Origin: Aliivibrio_A sp016764915
Lineage (GTDB): Bacteria > Pseudomonadota > Gammaproteobacteria > Enterobacterales > Vibrionaceae
Direction of reading: 5' to 3'
NCBI GenBank assembly: GCA_965224595.1
Contig: OZ245058.1
Location: 2,666,001 to 2,730,000 of the forward strand
DNA: 64,000 bases
Each line of letters begins with the position of its first letter. Position 1 is the first letter of the stretch. The notes beneath the pieces are model-generated. The model did no database searches. It was not told the origin of the DNA and was given only the letters and a program-made list of their open reading frames with translations. The position numbers were made by a program, and so were the translations under genes. This document shows, piece after piece, positions 43,571-51,476 of this stretch.

Positions 43571-44044
43571 AAGCACTGCCAATACTTCTGAAGGTAAATT
43601 AGGAACAACCGATTTGTCATAATGGTAACTGATCACCGTCCTTCGACGAACCATCGTTCCTAACTGTTCTAGGGCATGTAATAACTCTTTAGGTAACCCA
43701 AAGCGAATTGTATACCCCATCCCTTCACCAGCGGCGTATGTATCCAATGACAACAACTTTGCTATTCTAGCGAGCTCATTATCGACATTATAAAAGGGTA
43801 AATGGGTGTCATCATCCTCTTCCTCTTCCGAAAACACATAATCGGGGTGCTCAGAAGGATCCCAAGCTTCCCTGCGACGCTGCTTATCCTTTTCTGAGAT
43901 CTCTTTCTCAGCTAAGGATTTTGTCAGTTGCTTTGCTGGAGTAACTGGTTGACGGATTCGGTTATCCCGTGCTACTTGTTCCGTCGGTAAGTTAACGGAT
44001 GGCGCTATCAATGGCACATTTACGCTCGATGGCGAAAACATCAT
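43568..44044 (-). CDS. Conserved protein of unknown function with acidic central tract
   Basis: 158 residues. The N-terminal half is polar and low-complexity (Lys/Glu-rich about 45-65), then an acidic run SEEEEDDDTH near residue 72; the C-terminal half (about 80-150) looks folded, with LARIAKLLSLDTYAAGEG and GLPKELLHALEQLG. No signal peptide, membrane segment or catalytic motif. Its place beside tex and bioH is one I recall from other vibrios. Possible roles are unknown; the tail may be a small alpha-helical domain. Confidence 0.75.
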   Translation of the reverse strand: MMFSPSSVNVPLIAPSVNLPTEQVARDNRIRQPVTPAKQLTKSLAEKEISEKDKQRRREAWDPSEHPDYVFSEEEEDDDTHLPFYNVDNELARIAKLLSLDTYAAGEGMGYTIRFGLPKELLHALEQLGTMVRRRTVISYHYDKSVVPNLPSEVLAVL

Positions 44045-44081
44045 GCTATTTACCTACCTATCCATTGCAAATCATCGACAA

Positions 44082-44138
44082 AGTAATGAGCTGTATTACA
44101 TAGCGGTACTTCATTGCTGCTGTTATATAGCCTCATTA
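44082..44138. repeat. Imperfect inverted repeat between bioH and the acidic unknown gene
   Basis: GTAATGAG (44082-44089) and CTCATTAC (44131-44138) are exact complements, and the next bases inward continue to match loosely (CTGTATTACA against the complement CTATATAACA). It fills most of the 98-base gap between two same-strand genes. It may be an mRNA stabiliser, a leaky terminator for bioH or a short non-autonomous repeat. Confidence 0.45.
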
Positions 44139-44142
44139 CCAC

Positions 44143-44910
44143 CTATTTATCAATAAAGCGTTGTAATACTTCAATAAACTCTTCACTGTGAGAGATAAAA
44201 GGTGCATGAGAAGCGCTCTGAAAAATATAACTTTCAGAATGCGGTGACATCTCAGACACCTTCTCAGCAACGTTAACCGGTACCAAACCATCTAATCGGC
44301 CGTAGAGTCGAAGAAAAGGTTGGTTGATTAAAGTTAATGAGCCTCGTAAATCAGTATCGGCGAGTATTTTCAAACCTTGAGCTAATACTTGTGGTTCTGG
44401 AACCGGGCGACTGAATACCGCCTTTTTCACCTGCTTCACATCTTGCCTGGCGGTTGGGCTGCCCATCGCTTGCAGTGCCATAAAACGTTCAACGGTTAAT
44501 CTGAAATTACCAGATAACTGCTCAATAAAGTTATTCAATACTTCTGGTTTTATCCCTTTCCACTGCTCTGAATCGGCAAAAGAGGGGGAGCTGGCCACCG
44601 TAATCAGTTTACTGACGCGCTCCGGTGCTATCTGAGTAATGTGGGTTGCAATCAGACCACCTAAAGACCAACCAAGCCAAATCGCATTCTCTGGTGCCTC
44701 TTCTAAAATCCACTCACACATCTGTTCAAATGAATCAGCTTGAGATGCCCCGCTGTGACCATAACCAGGCAGGTCCACCGCGTGTACTCGATAGTGCTGT
44801 GACAGTTGCATGACAATATTATGCCAAACCGCACCATTCATGCCCCAACCGTGAATGAGAACTAGATCCAGACCTTGTCCTTCGGTTTGCCAAAATAGTG
44901 GTTTTCTCAT
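44143..44910 (-). CDS. bioH: Pimeloyl-ACP methyl ester carboxylesterase
   Basis: 255 residues of the alpha/beta hydrolase fold. LVLIHGWGMNGAVW near residue 17 forms the oxyanion region, GWSLGG near 80 is the nucleophile elbow, RLDGLVP near 207 supplies Asp and SASHAPFISH near 234 the His. It cleaves the methyl ester of pimeloyl-ACP to end the BioC-BioH route to biotin. It is divergent from the comF-like gene across 41 bases, the usual bioH-gntX pairing. Confidence 0.93.
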   Translation of the reverse strand: MRKPLFWQTEGQGLDLVLIHGWGMNGAVWHNIVMQLSQHYRVHAVDLPGYGHSGASQADSFEQMCEWILEEAPENAIWLGWSLGGLIATHITQIAPERVSKLITVASSPSFADSEQWKGIKPEVLNNFIEQLSGNFRLTVERFMALQAMGSPTARQDVKQVKKAVFSRPVPEPQVLAQGLKILADTDLRGSLTLINQPFLRLYGRLDGLVPVNVAEKVSEMSPHSESYIFQSASHAPFISHSEEFIEVLQRFIDK

Positions 44911-44951
44911 TTACACTGCCTTAATTCATTTTTGAGGTAATTATAGTACTA

Positions 44952-45647
44952 ATGTTATCTGGCTGGATTAGAAGATCAATCACTAGTTGTCATCAATCGC
45001 ACTGTTTATGGTGCAAGCTTCCTATGCCCACCAGCGATGTTGTATGGTGCGAGGCTTGTCTCTCTTACTTTGCTCCAGTGCCTCGCTGCCAGCAGTGCGG
45101 TCTCACCACATTAATCTCGGTGGATAAATGTGGAGCTTGCTTAAGCCATCCTCCCCCTTGGGATCGCCTTATCTGCGTTGGAGAGTATCAACGACCTTTA
45201 AAGCCACTTATCCATCAATTTAAATACCAACGAAAATTCTGGTTGGCTGGGGATCTTGCTCCCCTGTTAGTGAAACAGATAACCGACCCCGCGCCTTTAC
45301 TGGTTCCTGTTCCCTTGCATTGGCGGCGTCAACTGTGGCGAAGTTTTAATCAAAGCGAGTTACTGGCGCGACATTTGGCAACAGCCTTGGCCGTCAATAT
45401 TGATGGATCCCTCTTTTGTCGTATTCGCTCAACACAGACACAGAAAGGGTTAAGCAGAGCAGAGCGGAAAAAGAATTTATTGGCTGCCTTTGCACTTAAA
45501 GAGACCCAATTACCTAAACATATCGCCATTGTGGATGATGTAGTGACCACAGGCAGCACTGTCGGTTTGTTAGCGACACAACTAAAAAAGAAAGGTGTAA
45601 AGCGGGTAGATATCTACTGTATTTGCCGAACTGCAGAACTCAATTAA
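44952..45647 (+). CDS. ComF/GntX family phosphoribosyltransferase-like protein
   Basis: 231 residues. Paired cysteines in the first 70 residues (CLWC, CEAC, CQQC, CGAC) form zinc ribbons; the phosphoribosyltransferase-type domain follows with VPVPLHWRRQLWRSFNQSE near 117 and the PRPP loop IAIVDDVVTTGSTV near 195. ComF homologues are needed for DNA uptake and transformation in several species, while E. coli GntX was linked to gluconate use. Vibrios being naturally competent, a DNA-uptake role is plausible. Confidence 0.88.
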   Translation: MLSGWIRRSITSCHQSHCLWCKLPMPTSDVVWCEACLSYFAPVPRCQQCGLTTLISVDKCGACLSHPPPWDRLICVGEYQRPLKPLIHQFKYQRKFWLAGDLAPLLVKQITDPAPLLVPVPLHWRRQLWRSFNQSELLARHLATALAVNIDGSLFCRIRSTQTQKGLSRAERKKNLLAAFALKETQLPKHIAIVDDVVTTGSTVGLLATQLKKKGVKRVDIYCICRTAELN

Positions 45648-45693
45648 AAAGGTGAGCTTCTATTACAAGGCAGAGTAATAATAGCTCACCTTT
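45648..45693. terminator. Long bidirectional hairpin terminator between comF-like and hydrolase genes
   Basis: Outer arms AAAGGTGAGCT (45648-45658) and AGCTCACCTTT (45683-45693) are exact complements, with an inner 6-bp stem TATTAC/GTAATA after a 2x2 internal loop and an 8-base loop. On the minus strand the right arm runs into TTTTT; on the plus strand GTTTA follows. Both genes converge on it. Confidence 0.85.
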
Positions 45694-45721
45694 GTTTACT
45701 CAGTTACCTATATCATTGATG

Positions 45722-46993
45722 TTAGATATTCGATGTTAAGAACTTAATAATGCTCTCTTCTGCCTCAGGACCTTCTGGGCAGTGACCATCTTCACCATAA
45801 AACTCGACAATACCTTGTGATGATAATGCCGCGGTTTTTTTCATATCTTCTGGGCTAGCTACCGAATCACCCGCAGTGTTGATCACTAACAATGGCGTAT
45901 CCATTCTAGGCTTACCATCAAAGTAACCTTTTGTTTTTAATGACAGGGGTACCGTCAACTTGCCGAATGAAGAGAGGTCATTAATATCAGCACCAATTCT
46001 CGTACCAAATGATTGTGCTGTCATTAAAGGAAGCTTAGGAAATAGAAATGGCTTGGTTAATAGTCCATCAACAACAGCGCATCGTGCTACGACGGCTTTC
46101 AGTTCAGGCTTTTGAATCGAAAACTCCATCAGAGCAACACCACTTCCAGAAGAGGAAAGCGCACCGATTCTTGTACTGTCTATGCGTGTATCACCTTTAA
46201 TAAAAGTAAGTGCCGCTTTATGAATAGATGCCTCTCGGCCTAATTCTAATACGGTACCTTGATTAAGACCCGCTCCAGGCATATCAAAAGTGAGTACGGC
46301 ATAACCCTGAGCGACGGCTGCAGAAAGAGACTTATAATGCTCTACTAACGTTTTATCCACACCCCCCGTCCATAACACAGCTGGAGCATTGGTGGCTACT
46401 GTAGGCAAATGCAGCAGACCTACTAAGTCTGTCGTTGTGCCATCTTTTTTAAGATACGGTATCGCTACTTTTTCAACTGTCTCGCCGCGTAATTGTGCCG
46501 CTTTCACATAACTATCTACCGAGCGATTTAGTGCAGCAACTTCATGGTCTGACATTAAATTAGGATAACTTGCAATCAACCACATCGTTGATGCTTGTTG
46601 ATACAATGTCGCTGCTTGTGATTTTTCAAGTTCTGTTTGAACTGACGTTTCAACAACCTGTGCTTGTTCGTATAAACTCTGCGCTTTTTTAGAAAATTCG
46701 TAAGTCCAACTCTTTGGTGAGTCACTGTTACTTTGATCTCTTAATGTCTCTGTACCAGAAATGAGCGCCAGGACAGACTCTATCTGCTCCTTACTGACTC
46801 CCACCTCTATCCAGCTATCAACACGTAACTCTCGGTACCAATTTTCTTGACCGCTAACCAATGAACCTGCAGAGCCACGGAACTCTTCATGTGCAGTGAT
46901 ATTGCCTTGTTTTTCGGACTCTTCAGTTGAAGCTGCTGCATTAAATGACAACGCAACCAACAGTGCAACTAACGATTTTTTATTAAAATTCAT
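45722..46993 (-). CDS. Exported FrsA-like alpha/beta hydrolase
   Basis: 423 residues with a signal peptide (basic NFNKKS, hydrophobic core, AAAS cleavage near residue 22). The body resembles the FrsA/DUF1100 esterase-like family: PAVLWTGGVDKTL near 207, TFDMPGAGLNQG near 237, a nucleophile-elbow-like LSSSGSGVAL near 285, DTPLLVINTAGDSVASPED near 368 and GEDGHCPEGP near 400 as probable Asp and His sites. Cytoplasmic FrsA lacks a signal, so this is a secreted relative. The start overlaps the DUF2860 gene by 11 bases, so the two are coupled. The substrate is unknown. Confidence 0.8.
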   Translation of the reverse strand: MNFNKKSLVALLVALSFNAAASTEESEKQGNITAHEEFRGSAGSLVSGQENWYRELRVDSWIEVGVSKEQIESVLALISGTETLRDQSNSDSPKSWTYEFSKKAQSLYEQAQVVETSVQTELEKSQAATLYQQASTMWLIASYPNLMSDHEVAALNRSVDSYVKAAQLRGETVEKVAIPYLKKDGTTTDLVGLLHLPTVATNAPAVLWTGGVDKTLVEHYKSLSAAVAQGYAVLTFDMPGAGLNQGTVLELGREASIHKAALTFIKGDTRIDSTRIGALSSSGSGVALMEFSIQKPELKAVVARCAVVDGLLTKPFLFPKLPLMTAQSFGTRIGADINDLSSFGKLTVPLSLKTKGYFDGKPRMDTPLLVINTAGDSVASPEDMKKTAALSSQGIVEFYGEDGHCPEGPEAEESIIKFLTSNI

Positions 46994-47963
46994 AATTCAT
47001 TCCCACTGACAGTAAGTATTCACTCTCATTATAAAATTCGATATTTGATGAGCTGTTGCCGTAACCTGCAAAGCTCACGAGAGACCAATCGGTTAAACCA
47101 AAGACTTCTTCATACTCGTAAGCAGCAAAAAGGCTATATTCATTGTCTGAACGTTTCTTATCAAAAATTGGGTTCGTTCCATCGTATGAGCGCTTATTGT
47201 AATCTGCAGTAATCGCAAATTGATGACGCTCGAATTTTTTGAAGTAGGTCAACTCAGCACCAATTTGGTCATAAGACATTGCGCTGCCATCTGCAGAGTG
47301 ATTTTTGTAGATTAAAGAAGGGACCAACGCTGACTGAGCATCAAGGCCAATCTGATAACTCGCTTTTAAGTAAATGGTATTACCATTTCTATCCAGCTGC
47401 GCTCTCTCTTGTGAAGTACTACCTGATTGCTCATCATCAACAGTTAAGGTTGCGTATGCCATATCAAGAGAAAAATCACTGCCGTAAACATTTTCTACTT
47501 GTAGACGATAAGCATTACCTGATTCATCGGTAGTCTCTCTTTTTTGGCCAACTAAGTACGGGTTTGTCCACATTTCGCCTGCCATGATCGTTGGTAGAAA
47601 AGAAGCACCTACGGTCATACCATCATCAAATTCTTGCGTATAACCAAGCTCCAATGCGATATTACCCACTGCAATATCTTCACGAGATGTACCCAGATAT
47701 ATCTGCTTATCTAACGATGAGCCAAAAGTATAATTTAACTGCCCTAACGGCATAATCAACATTTCACCTTCCGATTCAGCCTCACTGTTTAGCTCGCCCG
47801 TTCTCGTTTCATCGCTATCAGTATTAAAATTACTGGTTTGAGCCATATAGCCCGTATTTATGGATACTTCACCACCAAAACCAGCTTCATCACTTAATGC
47901 TGCGGTCGCGATTAATGGTAATGTTGCCGCCGAAATTAAAATAACTAGCGCTTTCTTATGCAT
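46983..47963 (-). CDS. DUF2860-type outer-membrane beta-barrel-like protein
   Basis: 326 residues. A signal peptide (MHKKALVILISAATLPLIATA) is followed by a chain of alternating amphipathic strands with many Tyr/Phe residues and a C-terminal ...GMNYEF, the terminal-Phe signature recognised by the BAM complex. The N-terminal GFGGEVSINTGYMAQTSN and overall length fit the vibrio DUF2860 family. Probably an outer-membrane barrel, perhaps a pore or adhesin; no function is established to my knowledge. It is first in a two-gene unit with the exported hydrolase. Confidence 0.75.
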   Translation of the reverse strand: MHKKALVILISAATLPLIATAALSDEAGFGGEVSINTGYMAQTSNFNTDSDETRTGELNSEAESEGEMLIMPLGQLNYTFGSSLDKQIYLGTSREDIAVGNIALELGYTQEFDDGMTVGASFLPTIMAGEMWTNPYLVGQKRETTDESGNAYRLQVENVYGSDFSLDMAYATLTVDDEQSGSTSQERAQLDRNGNTIYLKASYQIGLDAQSALVPSLIYKNHSADGSAMSYDQIGAELTYFKKFERHQFAITADYNKRSYDGTNPIFDKKRSDNEYSLFAAYEYEEVFGLTDWSLVSFAGYGNSSSNIEFYNESEYLLSVGMNYEF

Positions 47964-48156
47964 TTCATTAACCCTATAACGTGTAATTGAGGATAAAGTA
48001 CTCCGCGTTATGTCAACAAAATGTCAAACTCTAAAAATGGATTTTGCTCTGTCTCGTTAGTAAACTTTTGCTTAACATTGCTAACCTTCTCGTCACATGG
48101 TTCATAAAACAATCGCAAAAAAGATGAACGATTTTCTGAACAAGAGTAGAATAGGG

Positions 48157-48181
48157 AAAACTTACTAAATTAGTCAGGTAT
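48157..48181 (+). promoter_or_regulatory. Predicted IscR (type 1) operator in front of nfuA
   Basis: The 25 bases match the type 1 IscR consensus (ATASYYGACTRWWWYAGTCRRSTAT) at 22 positions, including CT-ACT-A...AGTCAGG-TAT. The site ends 5 bases before the GTG start and covers the ribosome-site AGG, so bound IscR would sit over the transcription start region. In E. coli nfuA (yhgI) is also an IscR target. Confidence 0.7.
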
Positions 48182-48186
48182 TAAGC

Positions 48187-48771
48187 GTGTCGACAATTAC
48201 TATTACTGAAAATGCACAACGTCATTTTTCAAAATTACTAGAACAGCAGCCTGAAGGTACCAGCATCCGTGTATTCGTTGTTAATCCTGGAACTCAAAAT
48301 GCGGAATGTGGCGTCTCTTACTGCCCACCTGAAGCGATTGAAACGAGCGATACTGAAATAAAATATGAGCTTTTTTCTGCTTATATTGATGAACTTAGCC
48401 TTCCTTTTCTGGATGAAGCTGACATTGATTATGTTACCGATAAAATGGGTTCACAGCTCACGCTAAAAGCCCCTAATGCTAAAATGCGTAAAGTTTCGGA
48501 TGATGCTTCGCTGATGGAACGTGTTGAATATGCCATACAAACTCAAGTTAACCCTCAGCTTGCGAGCCATGGCGGTCACGTCAGTTTAATGGAAATAACT
48601 GAAAACGGTGTCGCTATCGTCCAGTTTGGTGGTGGTTGTAATGGTTGTTCAATGGTTGATGTAACCTTAAAAGAAGGCATTGAAAAAGAGTTGTTAGCTC
48701 AATTTGAAGGTGAATTAACAGCGGTTCGAGATCAAACTGAACATGACCGTGGTGAGCACTCTTACTATTAA
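48187..48771 (+). CDS. nfuA: Fe-S biogenesis carrier NfuA
   Basis: 194 residues from GTG. An N-terminal A-type-like degenerate domain (about 1-95) is followed by the Nfu domain with its cluster-binding CxxC: GGGCNGCSMVDVTLKEGI near residue 146, and QLASHGGHVSLMEI near 122. It receives 4Fe-4S clusters and passes them to targets such as lipoyl synthase and aconitase, mainly under iron or oxidative stress. Preceded by an IscR-like operator and followed by a perfect terminator. Confidence 0.96.
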   Translation: MSTITITENAQRHFSKLLEQQPEGTSIRVFVVNPGTQNAECGVSYCPPEAIETSDTEIKYELFSAYIDELSLPFLDEADIDYVTDKMGSQLTLKAPNAKMRKVSDDASLMERVEYAIQTQVNPQLASHGGHVSLMEITENGVAIVQFGGGCNGCSMVDVTLKEGIEKELLAQFEGELTAVRDQTEHDRGEHSYY

Positions 48772-48796
48772 TTTTGTTCTAGTTCTAATAGAACTT

Positions 48797-48831
48797 AAAA
48801 AGGCAAAGACGCTCATCGTCTTTGCCTTTTT
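48797..48831. terminator. Bidirectional intrinsic terminator between nfuA and cysQ
   Basis: Perfect 15-bp stem (AAAAAGGCAAAGACG and complement) with loop CTCAT; T-runs lie on the exit side for both strands. It ends 15 bases before the cysQ stop. Confidence 0.93.
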
Positions 48832-48845
48832 TGATGTTTAATCTG

Positions 48846-49652
48846 CTATTTTAAAATTTTTCCCCACGGCAAGTTTTGATCCCCTAATACAATAAAGTTT
48901 GGATTTTCAAGTGACTCCTCTTCATTGTAGGTAAGCGGTTGCAAATGGGTGTTCAAAATTTTACCACCTGCCTCTTCAACAATGCATTGTGTTGCTGCGG
49001 TATCCCATTCACCTGTCGGTCCAATACGTAGATAACAGTCTGCAGCACCTTCTGCTACCAAACAGGCTTTCAACGCAGCAGAGCCTAATGGAATAAAATT
49101 ATAATGCCACGATGAATCCATACGTTCGGTGATGGTTGTGAGCTTTTGACGCCTGCTCACCGCAATCGAAATACTCTCATCACTTTTATTGTGTTTATGG
49201 ATACCGATTGGCAAGCGCTCGTTATTCTCAACTTTCCACGCCCCTTCACCTTGATAAGCAAAGTAAGTCAGGTTTGAAATAGGGGCGTATACCACCCCCA
49301 TGACGGGCTGATTATTCTCAACTAAAGCGATGATGGTTGCAAAATCGCCACTACGAGCAATAAACTCTTGCGTGCCATCCAACGGGTCAACTAACCAATA
49401 GCGATCCCACTGACTACGCTCTGCCAAACTGACATCTGCGTCTTCTTCAGAGAGCACTGGAATATCCGGAGTCAACTTAGAAAGCTGCTCAGTAACAAAT
49501 TTATGAGCTGCTAAATCCGCACTCGTTACAGGGGTATTATCTGATTTAGTGAACTCTTCAAAGGTCCCTTTTTCATAAATATCCAAAATCAATTGGCCTG
49601 ATGATCGCGCGATCTCAATGACCTCTGGTATTAAATGAGAAAGTGTTGCCAT
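48846..49652 (-). CDS. cysQ: 3'(2'),5'-bisphosphate nucleotidase
   Basis: 268 residues of the inositol-monophosphatase superfamily. Metal motifs are intact: TSADLAAH near residue 43, LSEEDADV near 70, the WLVDPLDGTQEF signature near 92 and GEWDTAATQCIVEEAGG near 218. It removes the 3' phosphate from PAP/PAPS in sulfur assimilation. Follows nudE with a 3-base gap on the minus strand. Confidence 0.93.
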   Translation of the reverse strand: MATLSHLIPEVIEIARSSGQLILDIYEKGTFEEFTKSDNTPVTSADLAAHKFVTEQLSKLTPDIPVLSEEDADVSLAERSQWDRYWLVDPLDGTQEFIARSGDFATIIALVENNQPVMGVVYAPISNLTYFAYQGEGAWKVENNERLPIGIHKHNKSDESISIAVSRRQKLTTITERMDSSWHYNFIPLGSAALKACLVAEGAADCYLRIGPTGEWDTAATQCIVEEAGGKILNTHLQPLTYNEEESLENPNFIVLGDQNLPWGKILK

Positions 49653-49655
49653 CTT

Positions 49656-50207
49656 TTACTCCTTAGATAGCCTTTGTATTGTTAACATTAGAGCCGCGAT
49701 GCTTCTTGCTTCTGCAAAGTCGAGATGGTTTAACAGCTCTTCAGCTTGGGCCAGAGGCCACTTAATGACTTCTAATGGCTCCGGTTCATCCCCTTCTAAC
49801 TGTTCAGGAAAGAGATCTTGAGCGACATACAACATCATTTTGCTAGAGAAGTACGACGGAGCCAAAACCACCTCTTTTAATAAAGTCAGCTGTTTTGAAC
49901 CAAAGCCGATCTCCTCTTTTAACTCTCGGTTTGCCGCCTCTTCAGCCGACTCACCTTTATCTATTAGCCCTTTAGGAAAGCCTAGTTCATATCTGTCGGT
50001 ACCAGCTGAATATTCACGAATTAATAACAGATCACCCTGTGCAGTAATCGGCACCATCATCACGGCATGACGCTCACTCGGCATCATTCGTTCATAAGTG
50101 CGCTCTTCACCATTTGAAAATCGAAGTTCCAGAGACTCGATTTTAAATAGTCTTGACTGAGCAACGACTTGGGAAGATAAAATTTCAGGTTTCTTAGACT
50201 GACTCAT
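49656..50207 (-). CDS. nudE: ADP-compounds hydrolase NudE
   Basis: 183 residues from the ATG at 50207, which has AGAGG 6 bases ahead; a frame from 50237 adds ten residues homologues lack. The Nudix box is complete (GLIDKGESAEEAANRELKEE at about 89-108, then IGF), with SSKMMLYVAQDLFPE after it and GDEPEPLEV as family tag. It hydrolyses ADP-ribose, NADH and diadenosine polyphosphates. It lies between gspN and cysQ, possibly as the tail of the gsp transcript. Confidence 0.95.
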   Translation of the reverse strand: MSQSKKPEILSSQVVAQSRLFKIESLELRFSNGEERTYERMMPSERHAVMMVPITAQGDLLLIREYSAGTDRYELGFPKGLIDKGESAEEAANRELKEEIGFGSKQLTLLKEVVLAPSYFSSKMMLYVAQDLFPEQLEGDEPEPLEVIKWPLAQAEELLNHLDFAEARSIAALMLTIQRLSKE

Positions 50208-50237
50208 ACAAACCTCTTGATGACTCATTACACTCAA

Positions 50238-50996
50238 TTATAAACGACCAACATGGTTGATCTTATATTGCCCTTTTGAGTTTGGGCTGCCAAGCCATTT
50301 AAGCTGTGATTCGACCTTTTGGGGCAATTGATCGCCCGGTTTTACCCAACCCGATATTTTATACGTTGCATCAGGGTGCAACTCAACGGAGAATTCGCTG
50401 CTTAGTTGTGCAGAGTCCTGCACAGATTTCAGAGTAATCATGCTGTCCTGACATGCGAGTGTAGCAATAGCCTCTACGGGGTTGACTGCCCCCAACGGTG
50501 TCTTCAACTGTGCATCAGACCAAACCAACTCGCCCTCTGCCATCTCGCACCAAGGTGCTGAAAATTGATAGTTATTTAAGGTTAGTTCTAACTGTCCCTC
50601 AATTTTCACTGGAATAGCCATCTTAATCTGCTTCATCAAACTGGCCGTTTTTACCGATACCAACACCCCTTTAGCATAAGGGCCATTGGTGCTGTAACCA
50701 AAAATACCTTTACCATTCCAATCAAGTGCGGCACCACGGCCAAAACGTGTCGAAAATGCAAAACCACCAGAGAGAAGTTCCGTCGGCTCAAACTGCCATT
50801 GCAATTGACCTAAATCGATTTTTTGTAGATTAATGCCCTCAGCTTTACCATGCCATAGCGTTCCTGTTGCCCCTCGAATAACAACCTGACTGCTTATGGG
50901 AATGTGCTGAAGCAGCCAAGCAATTGGCATATGTACCACTGAGCTAACCAAAAAGACCACAATGAAAAGTACGCTAAGCAGCAGTTTTGATTTCAT
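50238..50996 (-). CDS. gspN: Type II secretion system protein N
   Basis: 252 residues with one N-terminal membrane helix (about 5-27) and a periplasmic beta-rich remainder. GATGTLWHGKAEG near residue 43 and LDWNGKGIFGY near 90 are typical of GspN. Its role is accessory and non-essential in several species; it occurs only in some T2SS operons, including vibrio eps. It is the last gsp gene, 3 bases after gspM. Confidence 0.9.
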   Translation of the reverse strand: MKSKLLLSVLFIVVFLVSSVVHMPIAWLLQHIPISSQVVIRGATGTLWHGKAEGINLQKIDLGQLQWQFEPTELLSGGFAFSTRFGRGAALDWNGKGIFGYSTNGPYAKGVLVSVKTASLMKQIKMAIPVKIEGQLELTLNNYQFSAPWCEMAEGELVWSDAQLKTPLGAVNPVEAIATLACQDSMITLKSVQDSAQLSSEFSVELHPDATYKISGWVKPGDQLPQKVESQLKWLGSPNSKGQYKINHVGRL

Positions 50997-50999
50997 GAA

Positions 51000-51476
51000 T
51001 TACCCTCGCCCAAGTTGTAAGCGGCTCAGTTCAACCACCCCTTTCGTATCTGTTCGTTTTATATCAAGGAATTCAACCTCAACACCTTCTGACTCTTTGA
51101 TGAAAGCGAGCCATTGCATAAGCGCAGAAAAAGGCACTGGTTTTATCCACACTTGCACTTTGTCCTCTCTTGGCTGCATTCTAATCAGCTCAATATTAAA
51201 CTGCTTACTGCTGGTCGGAATCACCTGATTGAGTGGTTTAAACCTGCTGTTTACGCTCTGTTGGTTGCTTCTTCGCAGCTCGATAATTGCATCAGCTTTG
51301 CTTTCAACCCATACCAATAATTTTTGTTCACGTTGCAGTCGATTTTCCGCTCGTTCAGACTTGTTACTGAGTGGCTGAAAAAGCCCCCAATAGATGGAAG
51401 CAAACAACAGAGAAGCGAACGCAACTAACATTAAGTTTCTCTCGCGACTGGATAGGTTATTCCACCACTCCTTCAT
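51000..51476 (-). CDS. gspM: Type II secretion system protein M
   Basis: 158 residues. A short cytoplasmic start (MKEWWNNLSSRERN) precedes one transmembrane helix (about 16-34), a coiled-coil-like stretch and a ferredoxin-like periplasmic domain (about 80-155). It pairs with GspL in the inner-membrane platform. The start overlaps the gspL stop by 4 bases. Confidence 0.93.
   Translation of the reverse strand: MKEWWNNLSSRERNLMLVAFASLLFASIYWGLFQPLSNKSERAENRLQREQKLLVWVESKADAIIELRRSNQQSVNSRFKPLNQVIPTSSKQFNIELIRMQPREDKVQVWIKPVPFSALMQWLAFIKESEGVEVEFLDIKRTDTKGVVELSRLQLGRG

Noticed and set aside
47964..48030. Promoter of the DUF2860 gene from two TTGACA boxes on the minus strand
   Set aside because: Two TTGACA copies 11 bases apart are present, but neither has a -10 at proper spacing; left uncalled.
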